44,127 nucleotides of DNA from an uncultured Myxococcales bacterium (GCA_902826865.1 CADEGN010000001.1:47665-91791), one strand, 5' to 3'. Shown: positions 1-8,490, counted from the first letter of the stretch. The notes: generated from the sequence alone by a model not told the origin. Translations and numbers: made by a program.

Positions 1-2
1 CT

Positions 3-74
3 CATCCCCCCATCTACGAACCGCTGCCCGACCCCCACACCGTACATGACGCCGCCGACCCACGGCAAACCTAA
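3..74 (+). CDS. possible 3' end of upstream gene (pntAA candidate, partial)
   Basis: An open frame enters from the left edge and stops with TAA at 72-74, overlapping the start of the next gene by 29 nt. It encodes an acidic, Pro/His-rich tail ending DAADPRQT. The position directly before pntAB fits the C-terminus of the NAD-binding alpha-1 subunit (PntAA), but no diagnostic residue is left in the window. The frame of pntAB itself is also open to the left edge, so the assignment is uncertain. Confidence 0.3.
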   Translation, partial: HPPIYEPLPDPHTVHDAADPRQT

Positions 75-465
75 GGACGCACCGCCGGTGCCAAAGGCGG
101 CGGGCCACGGTCACGGCGGTCGGGGGAAGAGCTCACACTTGCCGCTGCTCGGCGCCGGCGTCGCCCTCCTCGGCATCGGCGTGGGCGCACCCCCGTCGTT
201 TCTGGCCCATCTGATCGTGTTTGTCCTCGCCATCTTCGTCGGCTGGCAAGTCATCTGGAACGTCACGCCCGCACTGCACACCCCGCTGATGAGCGTGACC
301 AACGCGATCAGTGGGATCATCCTGATCGGTGGGATCTTGCAGATCTCTGGGCCGCTCACCGGCGCAACGACGCTGCTCGGCGCGGCGGCCATCCTGCTGG
401 CGACGATCAATATCGCCGGTGGCTTTCTCGTGACGCAACGAATGTTGCAAATGTTCCGCAAGTAG
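46..465 (+). CDS. pntAB: NAD(P) transhydrogenase subunit alpha part 2 (PntAb)
   Basis: Small membrane subunit of the proton-translocating NAD(P) transhydrogenase, which uses the proton gradient to move hydride from NADH to NADP+ at the inner membrane. The 139-aa product has a His/Gly-rich N-terminal tail (residues 1-29) and then about four hydrophobic helices (roughly 30-48, 52-70, 86-105, 108-128), with the family signature around [20 protein letters not shown]. The split alpha subunit (separate part 2) is common outside enterobacteria. pntB starts 11 nt after the stop, so they are co-transcribed. The frame stays open upstream of ATG 46, so an earlier start outside the window cannot be excluded. 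Confidence 0.92.
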   Translation: MTPPTHGKPKDAPPVPKAAGHGHGGRGKSSHLPLLGAGVALLGIGVGAPPSFLAHLIVFVLAIFVGWQVIWNVTPALHTPLMSVTNAISGIILIGGILQISGPLTGATTLLGAAAILLATINIAGGFLVTQRMLQMFRK

Positions 466-476
466 AGGGCCCTCGC

Positions 477-1883
477 GTGTCCGCAAGCCTCGTCACTGTC
501 GCCTACATCGCCGCGAGTGCGCTGTTCATCCTCAGCCTCTCCGGACTCTCGAACCAAGAGACCGCGCGCCGCGGGAACTTGTACGGGATCATCGGTATGA
601 TCGTCGCGCTAGTCGCGACGGCGGCCCGCCCCGAAGTCACCGGCTACGCAGCGCTGCTTGGCGCTTTGGTCCCGGGCGCGCTGATCGGCGCGGCCTTGGC
701 GTCGCGCGTCGCGATGACATCGATGCCCGAGCTTGTCGCGGTGCTGCACAGCTTCGTCGGAGCTGCGGCGGTGTTTGTCGGCTTCGGATCGTATCTCGGT
801 CCTCCGGGCCAGATGACAGGCATCGAGCGCACGATTCACGAGGTCGAAGTTTTCGTGGGCGTGTTCATCGGTGCGATCACCTTCACCGGGTCGGTGATCG
901 CATTCGGCAAGTTGCGTGGGTCGATCAGCGGTAAGCCGCTCATGCTCCCCGCGCGCCACCTCCTCAACGTCGGCATGGTGGCCGGCTGCGTCGTACTCGG
1001 CACCCAGTTCGTCGGGGCAGCCCACGGAACCGATCACGCCGGCCTTATGCCGCTCGTCATCATGACAGCGATCGCGTCGGTGATCGGCGTTCACCTGGTA
1101 GTTGCGATCGGTGGCGCGGACATGCCGGTGGTGGTGTCGATGCTCAACAGCTACTCGGGTTGGGCGGCGTCCGCAGCCGGCTTCATGCTGTCGAACGACT
1201 TGCTTATCATCACCGGTGCGTTGGTAGGATCGAGCGGGGCGATCCTCAGTTACATCATGTGTCGCGCGATGAACCGCTCGTTCGTCAGCGTGATCCTCGG
1301 TGGATTCGGGACCGACGGTGGCGTACCCGCGGCGGGTGCCAAGGGCCCCCAAGGCGAGGTGCGCCCCACCAGCGTCGAAGAGGTCGCCGACGAGCTCCGC
1401 GACGCGACGAGCGTGGTCATCATTCCAGGCTACGGCATGGCCGTGGCCCAGGCCCAGCACTCGCTCTCCGAGGTGGTGAAGATCCTGCGAAGCAAAGGCA
1501 AGGACGTCCGCTTCGCGATTCACCCGGTTGCGGGCCGGCTACCGGGGCACATGAACGTGCTCTTGGCCGAGGCGAATGTGCCCTACGATATCGTTCTCGA
1601 GATGGACGAGATCAACGCTGACTTCCCGGGTACGGACTTCGCCTGGGTCATCGGCGCGAACGACATCGTGAACCCCTCGGCGCTCGATGATCCGACCAGC
1701 CCGATCGCCGGCATGCCGGTGTTGGAGTGCTGGAAGGCGAGCAGGTGCGTCGTGATGAAACGGTCGATGGCGTCGGGGTACGCCGGCGTCGACAATCCGC
1801 TTTTTTACAAGAAGAACACCGAGATGCTGTTCGGCGACGCGAAGAAGGTGATAGACGAGATCCTGGCTAAGGTGCGTGGCTGA
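477..1883 (+). CDS. pntB: NAD(P) transhydrogenase subunit beta
   Basis: Beta subunit of the proton-pumping transhydrogenase: it provides most of the proton channel and binds NADP(H). The 468 aa match the usual family length. Residues 1-270 hold about eight membrane helices. The NADP-binding dIII domain starts near 300 and shows the hallmark segments [39 protein letters not shown] and [16 protein letters not shown]. The start is GTG 477, 11 nt after pntAB, with AGAGGG just upstream as a weak ribosome site. All key motifs are intact, so the enzyme should be functional if pntAA lies upstream. Confidence 0.96.
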   Translation: MSASLVTVAYIAASALFILSLSGLSNQETARRGNLYGIIGMIVALVATAARPEVTGYAALLGALVPGALIGAALASRVAMTSMPELVAVLHSFVGAAAVFVGFGSYLGPPGQMTGIERTIHEVEVFVGVFIGAITFTGSVIAFGKLRGSISGKPLMLPARHLLNVGMVAGCVVLGTQFVGAAHGTDHAGLMPLVIMTAIASVIGVHLVVAIGGADMPVVVSMLNSYSGWAASAAGFMLSNDLLIITGALVGSSGAILSYIMCRAMNRSFVSVILGGFGTDGGVPAAGAKGPQGEVRPTSVEEVADELRDATSVVIIPGYGMAVAQAQHSLSEVVKILRSKGKDVRFAIHPVAGRLPGHMNVLLAEANVPYDIVLEMDEINADFPGTDFAWVIGANDIVNPSALDDPTSPIAGMPVLECWKASRCVVMKRSMASGYAGVDNPLFYKKNTEMLFGDAKKVIDEILAKVRG

Positions 1884-1890
1884 GCCCCTC

Positions 1891-1934
1891 GCGGGTCAGG
1901 TCCGTTGCCCGCGGGTCAGGTCCGTTGCCCGCGG
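1891..1934. repeat. 20-bp tandem repeat, 2.2 copies
   Basis: Two perfect head-to-tail copies of GCGGGTCAGGTCCGTTGCCC (1891-1910, 1911-1930) plus the first four bases of a third. Where the units join they form the palindrome CCCGCGGG. The repeat starts 7 bp after the pntB stop and lies about 100-145 bp upstream of the sigma-54 promoter at 2036, the distance at which enhancer-binding activators usually sit. It could instead be part of the pntB 3' end. Confidence 0.85.
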
Positions 1935-1965
1935 AGGGATCCCAACGCCGCCAAGATGAGCAGGT

Positions 1966-1985
1966 CTGGCGAGGGTTGTCGCCAG
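1966..1985. promoter_or_regulatory. inverted repeat 7-6-7 upstream of the sigma-54 promoter
   Basis: CTGGCGA and TCGCCAG flank a 6-nt centre. The dyad is centred about 60 bp upstream of the -24 element at 2036. It could be an activator site for the secreted coiled-coil gene, or a hairpin at the end of the pnt transcript. No T-run follows, so a classical intrinsic terminator is not supported. Confidence 0.4.
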
Positions 1986-2035
1986 TTCGGCGGGGATGTG
2001 GGTCCGCATGATACGCAAGTAGCTGAAATCACTTG

Positions 2036-2051
2036 TGGCACCCGAATTGCT
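2036..2051 (+). promoter_or_regulatory. sigma-54 (RpoN) promoter, -24/-12
   Basis: TGGCAC-CCGAA-TTGCT has GG and GC exactly 10 bp apart and matches the RpoN consensus TGGCACG-N4-TTGCW at all but one conserved position. The expected transcription start is near 2061-2062, just before ATG 2065, so the mRNA would be almost leaderless. The repeats at 1891-1934 and the dyad at 1966-1985 are candidate activator sites. Confidence 0.7.
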
Positions 2052-2064
2052 CAGTTAGTTCAGT

Positions 2065-2463
2065 ATGCTTCGTCACGTGCTCGTCTCCGTCACCGCCCTC
2101 GTTGTCCTGGCCGTTCCCGCCGCCGCGCAGGCCGCAGACGCGGCCGAGTGCGACGCCGTGCTTAGCAGCGCTGACGATGCCCGCACCACGCTCGCCCAGC
2201 TCGAGGCGTCGCTCGTCGAGATCGACGCGGAGACCGAGGAATTGACAAAGGCGGTCGCCAAGCTCACCGCCAAGGTCAATGCCGCCCAGGCCAAGGGTAG
2301 CTCGGTGATGCGTCTGCGCGCGGAGCTCGACGGGATGCTTCACGAGCTCGAGGTCATCGAGGATCTCCGCCCGACGATCGTGACGCAGATCGACGCCATG
2401 CGAGCTAGCATCGACGACAGCGAGCGGACGTACATCGCCTGCATCGAGCACTCGCTCAGCTGA
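2065..2463 (+). CDS. small secreted coiled-coil protein
   Basis: 132 aa of unknown family. Residues 1-23 form a signal peptide (MLRHVLVSVTALVVLAVPAA..AQA). The mature part is almost entirely helical: Ala/Leu/Glu heptads from about 35 to 120 broken near residue 77 (AKGSS), which suggests a helical hairpin. Only two cysteines remain in the mature chain, one near its start (AECD) and one near its end (IACIE), so a disulfide could clamp the hairpin ends. It is probably periplasmic or released. The gene is alone on its strand, preceded by a near-consensus sigma-54 promoter, so its expression should depend on an enhancer-binding protein. No function can be assigned. Confidence 0.8.
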   Translation: MLRHVLVSVTALVVLAVPAAAQAADAAECDAVLSSADDARTTLAQLEASLVEIDAETEELTKAVAKLTAKVNAAQAKGSSVMRLRAELDGMLHELEVIEDLRPTIVTQIDAMRASIDDSERTYIACIEHSLS

Positions 2464-2604
2464 GCGCCGGTGCTTTGCCCGAGTGTTCGGAGCACACGGC
2501 GCGCAGCTCAAGCGACGCCGCCCCGATCGCCTCTAGACGCGCGACGACGGCCTATCGATCTGCTCGGCGGACGCAGGGCCGCCGGGTGCCCGAAACGCCC
2601 TTTG

Positions 2605-3438
2605 CTACACCTCCAGCCAGACGAGCAGGGGCCCCAAAACGTCGGGGGCGAGGTTGATCCCTGGCTGTGTGACCGCGGGGTTGGCTTCGCCGTGGAAGTC
2701 CGAACCACCGGTCGCGACGAGGTCGAGCTCATGCGCGAGCGTCATCCACTTCGCACTCTCAGGCCGCGAGTATGCGCCGTAAAACGCCTCGATCCCCCGC
2801 AACCCCGCTTCGCGGTGGCGCACGAAGAGGTCGCGGACGATCGAAACGTCGCCCAAGGTGTGGGGATGCGCGAGGCTCGCCTTGGCACCGACGATCGCCG
2901 CCAGCTCGAGCCCCTCAAGAACGCCTAGCCGCTCGAGTGGCACGTCGGCCGGGCCTCCGTCGCGAAGCCAGCGCGCGAACGCCTCGGGCATGCTCGCGCA
3001 ATGACCCCGCGCCACCAGCTCCCGCGCCACGTCGGGCCGTCCCGGGGTGCGACCGTGCGTCCGCGTCAAGATGGCGTCTTCATCGAGCTCGATGCCAAGC
3101 CGCGACAGCCGCGCAACGATCGCGCGAATTCGTTCACGCCGCTCGCGGTGAATCGCGTCGAGCCGGTTCGCGAGGACATCCAACCCCGCGCCGTCTTGCA
3201 CGCCATACAAGAGGACATGGATCGTGCGATTGCCGTGGCGGCAACTCAGCTCTAGCCCGCGAAGTACGCGACATCCGACCGGCTCAACCGTCGCAGCGCT
3301 CGCCCCGTAGCCCGCACACGTGTCGTGATCGGTCAGGCAGAAGAGCGCGACCCCCGTGCGGACGGCGGCAAGCGCGACCTCAGCCGCCGTGAAACTCCCA
3401 TCCGAGTGCGTGGAGTGGCAATGGAGCTCGAGCCGCAA
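2605..3438 (-). CDS. PHP-domain metal-dependent hydrolase (TrpH/RNase AM-like)
   Basis: 277-aa PHP-superfamily phosphoesterase of the TrpH/YciV type; characterised members remove phosphate from nucleoside 3',5'-bisphosphate or trim RNA 5' ends. Metal-binding motifs are clear: HCHSTHSDG (residues 6-14), LTDHDT (35-40), a Glu in RGLELS near 62, a His in SLAHPH near 190 and GGSDFHG near 245. The usual insertion of the family lies between about 85 and 170. No signal peptide, so cytoplasmic. It is the last gene of the minus-strand run tolQ-tolR-tolA-tolB-ppx, 53 bp after the phosphatase, so it may belong to that transcript. The substrate cannot be told from sequence. Confidence 0.85.
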   Translation of the reverse strand: MRLELHCHSTHSDGSFTAAEVALAAVRTGVALFCLTDHDTCAGYGASAATVEPVGCRVLRGLELSCRHGNRTIHVLLYGVQDGAGLDVLANRLDAIHRERRERIRAIVARLSRLGIELDEDAILTRTHGRTPGRPDVARELVARGHCASMPEAFARWLRDGGPADVPLERLGVLEGLELAAIVGAKASLAHPHTLGDVSIVRDLFVRHREAGLRGIEAFYGAYSRPESAKWMTLAHELDLVATGGSDFHGEANPAVTQPGINLAPDVLGPLLVWLEV

Positions 3439-3491
3439 GGCCTCACGACCTTATCAGGCTATCCGTAAGTGCGCCCGGTCAGGGCCCATGT

Positions 3492-4376
3492 TCAGATCAG
3501 CGCGAAGCGAAGCCCGCGATCGCGGACGACCAATGTCTCGGCCCCGCAGTGCTCCATCGCTGCGAGAAGGATCGCCATACCGGCGACGATCACGTCGCCC
3601 CGGCCCGGTCCGAGGATCGGACTCGCGCTACGCTGGGCCACCGTTTGCGCGGCCAGCAGGTCGCGCAGCTCCGCGACCTTTTCATGCGGCATGCAAACGC
3701 CGTCCACGGTTTCCCGGTCGTAGCGCGACAGCCCGAGATGCAGCGCCCCCGCGCTGGTGACCGTTCCCGCCAACCCGTGCAGCACGCGATACGGCACGAC
3801 CGGCTGGGTTGCGAACGCCTCGCTGGCAAGGCGCCTGAGTTCGCTCAGCTCGTCGGCCGTCGGCGGGTCGTTTCGGACGACGTGTTCTGTGAGTCGCACC
3901 GATCCGATCCGATGCGACCGACGATCGAGGATCCGCTGACCTTCCCCAACGATGAGCTCCGTGGATCCGCCTCCGATGTCGAGCACACGCAGCGGCGCAT
4001 CTGCGGGACACTCCCGCGCGACCGACAGGTACGAGAGCTCGGCCTCCTCGTCGCCGCTGATCAGGCGAATGTCCGCACCAAGTGCGGCGCGGGCCGGCAC
4101 CAAGAACGCCTCAGGGTCCCCGGCCATCCGCAGGCCTTCGGTGGCTACAGCGACGATCTCGGCGGCGAACGTCCGGGCCAGCTCGCCGTACTCGCGCAAG
4201 ACCGCAAGCGTCCGCTCGACAGCCTCGGGCGCCAGCGAGCCACGCGCCGCTGCGCCCTGGCCGAGTCGGGTGATCCGAGCGAAGTCGCCGCGCACATGCA
4301 CCTGGCCGGCGGCATCACGCTCGCCGACCAGCATGAGAACAGTGTTGCTACCGATGTCGACGACCGCGCGCGGCAC
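3492..4376 (-). CDS. Ppx/GppA family phosphatase, short form
   Basis: 294-aa member of the ASKHA-fold exopolyphosphatase/guanosine pentaphosphatase family, which hydrolyses polyphosphate or pppGpp. Both phosphate-binding loops are present: VVDIGSNTVLMLVG (residues 5-18) and LDIGGGSTELIVG near 136. The acidic catalytic segment ATEGLR lies near 98. It lacks the C-terminal HD-like half of E. coli Ppx/GppA (about 500 aa), as many short actinobacterial and deltaproteobacterial homologues do. The start is GTG 4376, with GAGGCG seven bases upstream. It lies 24 bp after tolB and is probably co-transcribed with it. Which substrate it uses is not decidable here. Confidence 0.88.
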   Translation of the reverse strand: MPRAVVDIGSNTVLMLVGERDAAGQVHVRGDFARITRLGQGAAARGSLAPEAVERTLAVLREYGELARTFAAEIVAVATEGLRMAGDPEAFLVPARAALGADIRLISGDEEAELSYLSVARECPADAPLRVLDIGGGSTELIVGEGQRILDRRSHRIGSVRLTEHVVRNDPPTADELSELRRLASEAFATQPVVPYRVLHGLAGTVTSAGALHLGLSRYDRETVDGVCMPHEKVAELRDLLAAQTVAQRSASPILGPGRGDVIVAGMAILLAAMEHCGAETLVVRDRGLRFALI

Positions 4377-4400
4377 AGTCGAACGCCTCGCGTCGAACGC

Positions 4401-5669
4401 CTAGAGCGCGCGCGGACCCCAATCCGGCGTCGTTCCGGCCTTCATCACCGTGATCTGGTTGTTGCCGTCCTCGTTGGCGATCACGATGCCGCCGCGCGCC
4501 GACACGAACGCGATGAGACGTCCATCCGGAGCCCACGTGGGATCGGTGTTGCGACCGCCACCCTGGGTGAGTCGCTTGACCTGCCCGCTCTTCACATTGA
4601 CCGCGAACACGTCGAATCCGGCGCCGTCGCGGCCCGCGTAGGCGACCCAGCTGGCGTGATCACCTTCGCCTGGACTCCAGTCGGGCGTCTGGTTGTAGTC
4701 ACCCTTCTTGCTCAGGCGACTCGCACCGCCGCCGCAGCCATCCATGCGGAAGATCTGCGGACCGCCGGCGCGGTTCGAAACGAACGCCAGCTGGTTGCCC
4801 GCAGGGCTCCACGACGGCGAACCGTCGATCGCCGCGTTGTTGGTGAGGCGCCCCTTGATCCCGCCGCCGGTGTCGATCGTGTAGATCTCGGAGTTGCCGT
4901 CCTTCGACAGCGCCAGCGCGATGCTGCCGCCGTTGGGGTTCATCGCACCGCCAAGATTGAGACCGGGCTGCTTGCTGACCCGCGTCGGTTCACCGCCGCT
5001 GCTCATCCAAAGGTCAGGGTTGCGCTTGGCGTAGCTAGTAAACACCACTTGGCCGCCAGGCCCGAGCGACGGCAGGATGTTGAGCGAGCGGTTGTTGGTG
5101 ATGCCCGCGACGTTGCCGCCGTCCATTTCCATGGTGAACACGTTCTTGCTCACCTCGGGGCTTCGGCGCGTTCGAACGAAGGCGATGCGCGATCCGAATA
5201 CGCCGGGCGTCCCGGTGTAGTACTTGATCACTTCGTTCATGAAGCGGTGCGCCGCTTTGCGCTTGTCGCCGGCCGGGAAGCCCTGCGAGAGCACCGGCTT
5301 GCCGCCCTTCTTGAGATCGTACAGCTGGAATTTGACCTGCCCGCCGATGATCGCGTTCTTGATCACGGCCTGCGCGCCGGTCTGTTTCCACTGCTCGACA
5401 TCGAACCCGGTCTCCTTGATCAGCGCGGCCGGTAGCGATCGGCGATCGACCACTTGGAAGCCGGCCGAGAGCTCGGCATCGCGGCGGACGACGTCGCCGA
5501 ACTCGTCACCGGCGGGCACCGCGAGGCGGAGGAGCTCGACGCCCGCGCCGACGTTCGCAGTCGGATCTTCGGGACCGGCGTTCGCCACCGCGACGTCTTG
5601 CCCGGCCCAGTAGGCCATCGCGATCAACGTGGTGCAGAGAACCGCAGTGCCCAGGAGGGTTCGCTTCAT
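4401..5669 (-). CDS. tolB: TolB, periplasmic beta-propeller of the Tol-Pal system
   Basis: 422 aa. TolB is the periplasmic partner that links TolA and Pal during outer-membrane constriction. An export signal covers residues 1-30 (MKRTLLGTAVLCTT...VANA). An alpha/beta domain follows to about 165, then a six-bladed WD40-like propeller with recurring blades such as GSPSWSPAGNQLAFVSNRAG and DPTWAPDGRLIAFVSARGG. The start ATG has GAGGAA eight bases upstream. A separate promoter candidate lies at 5704-5733 because 192 bp separate it from tolA. pal, normally next, is absent: a Ppx/GppA gene follows instead. Confidence 0.92.
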   Translation of the reverse strand: MKRTLLGTAVLCTTLIAMAYWAGQDVAVANAGPEDPTANVGAGVELLRLAVPAGDEFGDVVRRDAELSAGFQVVDRRSLPAALIKETGFDVEQWKQTGAQAVIKNAIIGGQVKFQLYDLKKGGKPVLSQGFPAGDKRKAAHRFMNEVIKYYTGTPGVFGSRIAFVRTRRSPEVSKNVFTMEMDGGNVAGITNNRSLNILPSLGPGGQVVFTSYAKRNPDLWMSSGGEPTRVSKQPGLNLGGAMNPNGGSIALALSKDGNSEIYTIDTGGGIKGRLTNNAAIDGSPSWSPAGNQLAFVSNRAGGPQIFRMDGCGGGASRLSKKGDYNQTPDWSPGEGDHASWVAYAGRDGAGFDVFAVNVKSGQVKRLTQGGGRNTDPTWAPDGRLIAFVSARGGIVIANEDGNNQITVMKAGTTPDWGPRAL

Positions 5670-5703
5670 GGTTGTCGTTCCTCAGTCCGGAGAGTCGGGG
5701 CAG

Positions 5704-5733
5704 AGCATAGCCCACGTGCCCTTTGGTCCGAAA
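5704..5733 (-). promoter_or_regulatory. candidate promoter of tolB
   Basis: On the minus strand TTTCGG (5733-5728), an 18-nt spacer and TATGCT (5709-5704, within TGGGCTATGCT) precede tolB by 34 nt. Unlike the leaderless promoters elsewhere in the window, a good ribosome site (GAGGAA) follows. A 6-bp stem (CCCTTT/AAAGGG, 5719-5736) overlaps the -35 side and could be the end of the tolQRA transcript. Confidence 0.4.
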
Positions 5734-5861
5734 GGGGCGACGCAACGGCGGCGGCCTTTATTTCCCGGGGAGCGCCGCAACACGGCAGGCTCCATGCCCT
5801 GTGTCGTGGTCGCGGCGTTCTGCCTCGCGGGCAAGGTGCGACAGCGCAGCGCTTGGGACTA

Positions 5862-7064
5862 TCACTTGACCTTCTGCGACGACCAATCGAACACGTACTT
5901 GATCTTGGCGCAGTTGCCCGGCATCGAGCTGGCGACCTTCTTGGGCGGCTTGGGCAGCGTGGCCTGTTCGAGCGCCAGCAGCACCGCTGACTGTCCATCG
6001 GCCGACATGCTCCCGCCCTTCTTCAACACCTGCTTGATCGTGCCGTCCTTGCAGATCGTCAGCTGGAACTTGAAGTTGCCCTTTTCACCCTTGCCGGCGT
6101 AGGCGCCAACCTTGAGTTGGTTGAGCACCTTCATGACCTCGGTGGCCCAAGGATCGCCATCGCGGGTGAGATCGTCCCAGCCGTCAGGATCGCCGAACGG
6201 GTCGCCCTGATTCTGCGGCACGGTAGGCAGATCGTTCTTGTAAGGCGTATTCGACGAGGTCGGCGTCTTGCTCGTCGGCAGCTTCTTGTCCTTGGTGTCC
6301 TTGATCGGCGGCTTGTCCTTCGCAGGATTGTCCGGCTTCTCCTTCGGCGGCGGCTCTTCGCTGGGCTTGGCCTGGTCGTCCGTGGTGACGGTCTGCTTCA
6401 CCTCTTCGACCGGCGCATCCTCGGCGCGAGTCTCCTGGACGACGACCTTCTGCGGGATCTCCGTCTCTTCCATCTTCACGCCGAGGCGGGCCAGCGTCCC
6501 CGGCGTAAAATCGATCTCGAAGTCGTCCTCGACCTCGCATCCGGCTTCGGTCATCTGCGCCGAAACATCGTCCACGACCTTCCGCAACTCCACCGTCTTG
6601 GTCTTGAGCGCGGGCAGGGTTGGGTCGAGCGGCGCGAGCTGCTTTTGAAGGTCCGCCTTTTCGTTGTTGAGGTCGATTTTGGGATCGACCCCCTCGGCCG
6701 TGCCGACGTTGACGGCGGCGCCGCTGCTGAGCTGGGCGAGCTGCGTTTCGATGTCGGTGAGCCGCGTGTGGAGGTCCTCCGATTTGACCTCGGCATCGAG
6801 CTCGGCGCCGGCGGCGGTGTGGTACGCGTCACGGGCAACGTCGAGTTGCTCGGTGAGCCCCGGGCACTGCGACTCACCCGCGTTGGCGATCGCCTCGCCC
6901 CCGAGAAAAAGCGCCAATCCGGTGAGTGCGAGGCCGCCGAGGCCGCCGAAGAACGCGAACGGGTTACGGAACAACTCGCGCACGTCACGACCGAGGGTGC
7001 CGAAGAGCGCACCGATCGGGTTGCCGGTATCGACGCGGATCTCTCCAGGTCCCTGGCCGTTCAT
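5862..7064 (-). CDS. tolA: TolA-like energy-transducing protein
   Basis: 400 aa with the TolA/TonB plan: a short cytoplasmic N-terminus, one membrane helix (about 36-55, FAFFGGLGGLALTGLALFLG), a periplasmic coiled coil (about 60-165), a Pro/Lys/Glu-rich spacer (about 190-285, PPPKEKPDNPAKDKPP) and a C-terminal domain (about 305-400) with WATEVMKVLNQLKV and FQLTICKDGTIKQVLKKGG, typical of TonB/TolA C-terminal folds. Two cysteines in that domain (ICKDG, GNCAKI) may form the disulfide seen in TolA domain III. It overlaps tolR by ATGA. Sequence drift from enterobacterial TolA is large; the assignment rests on architecture and operon position. Confidence 0.8.
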   Translation of the reverse strand: MNGQGPGEIRVDTGNPIGALFGTLGRDVRELFRNPFAFFGGLGGLALTGLALFLGGEAIANAGESQCPGLTEQLDVARDAYHTAAGAELDAEVKSEDLHTRLTDIETQLAQLSSGAAVNVGTAEGVDPKIDLNNEKADLQKQLAPLDPTLPALKTKTVELRKVVDDVSAQMTEAGCEVEDDFEIDFTPGTLARLGVKMEETEIPQKVVVQETRAEDAPVEEVKQTVTTDDQAKPSEEPPPKEKPDNPAKDKPPIKDTKDKKLPTSKTPTSSNTPYKNDLPTVPQNQGDPFGDPDGWDDLTRDGDPWATEVMKVLNQLKVGAYAGKGEKGNFKFQLTICKDGTIKQVLKKGGSMSADGQSAVLLALEQATLPKPPKKVASSMPGNCAKIKYVFDWSSQKVK

Positions 7065-7522
7065 TGCGCAGCTCCCCTCAGCACCTTGTCGTCCGGTTTC
7101 GTAACGAAGCCGACACTCGAGATCTTCGCCTGTTTGAGGCCCACCAGGACATCAACGATCCGGTCGAACGGGACGTTCTGATCGGCCTGGAGAAAAACCA
7201 TGTCGTGCTCGGCGAGTTTTGCGTTGTTGGCCAGCTCCTGCTGCATCGCCGGCACTTGGCTCGAAAACGCAAGTGGGCCCAGGAACACGCTCCCGGCCTT
7301 GTCGACGGTGATCACGCTGTAGAGGAAATCCTCCTCGGTCATCTTCTTGCCACGACCGGCGGGGATATCCACCTCCTTGCCCCCATCGGGCGCCATCATC
7401 GGGGTCGCCACCATGAAGATGATGAGCAGGCACAGCATGACGTCGACCAACGGCGTTACGTTGATCGCCGACATCGGGCCATCGTCTGCGGCACCGCCGT
7501 CGTTGATGATGCTGTTGGCCAT
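7061..7522 (-). CDS. tolR: TolR/ExbD-family proton-channel subunit
   Basis: 153 aa, with ATG 7522 chosen because the conserved family start lies just before the membrane helix. TolR and TolQ form the proton-driven motor that energises TolA. The single membrane helix (about 24-43) contains the family motif TPLVDVMLCLLIIFM with the proton-carrying Asp at residue 27. The periplasmic domain continues to the end (VFLQADQNVPFDRIVDVLVG). The open frame extends to 7777, but that extension lies inside tolQ and is not expected to be translated. The stop overlaps the tolA start (ATGA) and tolQ ends 23 bp upstream, a tight operon. Confidence 0.93.
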   Translation of the reverse strand: MANSIINDGGAADDGPMSAINVTPLVDVMLCLLIIFMVATPMMAPDGGKEVDIPAGRGKKMTEEDFLYSVITVDKAGSVFLGPLAFSSQVPAMQQELANNAKLAEHDMVFLQADQNVPFDRIVDVLVGLKQAKISSVGFVTKPDDKVLRGAAQ

Positions 7523-7545
7523 TGCCGCGGTGCCTTTGCGCCAGC

Positions 7546-8277
7546 CTAGAAGAAGTGTCGCTTGACGATATTCATGAAATCGTTGCCGAAATTCTGCATC
7601 TCTGCGCCGAGCACCTTCAGTCGCCGCTGAAAGTAGTTGTAGAGGATAACGGCGGGGACGGCGCTCGCGAGGGCCAGGGCGGTGGCGATGAGCGCTTCTG
7701 CGATCGGACCGGAGACGGCGGCCAAGTCGGCCTTGCCCGACGAGGAGATCGCCGAAAATGCCTCCATGATGCCCCACACCGTGCCGAACAGCCCCACGAA
7801 TGGCGCCGCCGAGCCCGTGGTGGCGAGGAACGGCAGCAGGTTCTCGAGCTTGGTCTGCTCGCTGGTGCGCGCGCGGGCGAGCGCCCGCTCCACGTTTTCC
7901 GCGCCATCCATTCGCTCATGCATCGACGCGTCGCCGCCCTGGGTGGACGACTTCTTGACCTTGGAGAGCTCGACATACCCTGCCCGGAACATGGCGGCGA
8001 TCGGGCTGTACTTGAGCTTCTCGGCCACACGATAGATGTCATCGAGTCGTTTGCTGTCCCAGAACTTGTCGAGGAACGTGATCGATTGGGCCTGCGCCAT
8101 CGACACGTGGATCAGCTTGTAAAACGCCACGAAGATCGTGAGCGCGACGAACAGAAACAGAACGATGACAACCCCAAGGACGACGCCTTTGGATCCGAAC
8201 AAAAGCTCGACGTAGTCGAGCTCTCCGATCAGGGGGCCCACCATCGACAAGAACGCGGGCATGGACGGCACGATCAC
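7546..8277 (-). CDS. tolQ: TolQ/ExbB-family proton-channel subunit
   Basis: 243-aa inner-membrane motor subunit of the Tol system. It has three membrane helices (about 29-55, 150-178 and 190-215) with the family segments LENLLPFLATTGSAAPFVGL, FGTVWGIMEAF and GPIAEALIATALALASAVPA. The GTG start at 8277 is preferred because a promoter-like -10 ends 9 nt before it; ATG 8262 is the alternative and would shorten the protein by five residues. There is no Shine-Dalgarno sequence before either. It is the first gene of tolQ-tolR-tolA-tolB. Confidence 0.93.
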   Translation of the reverse strand: MIVPSMPAFLSMVGPLIGELDYVELLFGSKGVVLGVVIVLFLFVALTIFVAFYKLIHVSMAQAQSITFLDKFWDSKRLDDIYRVAEKLKYSPIAAMFRAGYVELSKVKKSSTQGGDASMHERMDGAENVERALARARTSEQTKLENLLPFLATTGSAAPFVGLFGTVWGIMEAFSAISSSGKADLAAVSGPIAEALIATALALASAVPAVILYNYFQRRLKVLGAEMQNFGNDFMNIVKRHFF

Positions 8278-8286
8278 GGCGGCACG

Positions 8287-8316
8287 AGGCTACCATGACC
8301 GGAAGCTGCGCTGCGA
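8287..8316 (-). promoter_or_regulatory. candidate leaderless promoter of the tol operon
   Basis: On the minus strand TCGCAG (8316-8311), an 18-nt spacer and TAGCCT (8292-8287) are followed after 9 nt by GTG 8277. Transcription would begin at or next to the start codon. Confidence 0.4.
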
Positions 8317-8450
8317 CCTCACGGTCGAATCGGCCTCGATCCTGCGGCAGCCTCGTCAGAAGCGTAGAAACGGCCAGAAATCCACGCGTGTGATCGCCGA
8401 TAGCGCCAGTTGTTCGCATAACCGGCAGCAAACCCGTGCTGGCAAGCGCG

Positions 8451-8480
8451 TTGCGGGATTTCGCTTCGGGCTGCTAGTCT
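8451..8480 (+). promoter_or_regulatory. candidate leaderless promoter of the lipoprotein trio
   Basis: TTGCGG (8451-8456), an 18-nt spacer and TAGTCT (8475-8480, within TGCTAGTCT) are followed after 10 nt by GTG 8491. It has the same -35 hexamer and spacer as the pyrF promoter at 15590. Confidence 0.5.
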
Positions 8481-8490
8481 GCCGCTCCAG

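Noticed and set aside
3549..5435. 628-codon plus-strand open frame
   Set aside because: Antisense to ppx and tolB, whose motifs are clear. Long antisense frames are expected in GC-rich coding DNA and the translation is Arg/His-rich without any domain.
6117..7181. 354-codon plus-strand open frame
   Set aside because: Antisense to tolA and the tolR end; low-complexity Arg/Leu translation, no start context.
7523..7777. N-terminal extension of tolR
   Set aside because: The extra 85 codons lie inside tolQ in another frame and have no homology to the family; ATG 7522 fits the TolR start.
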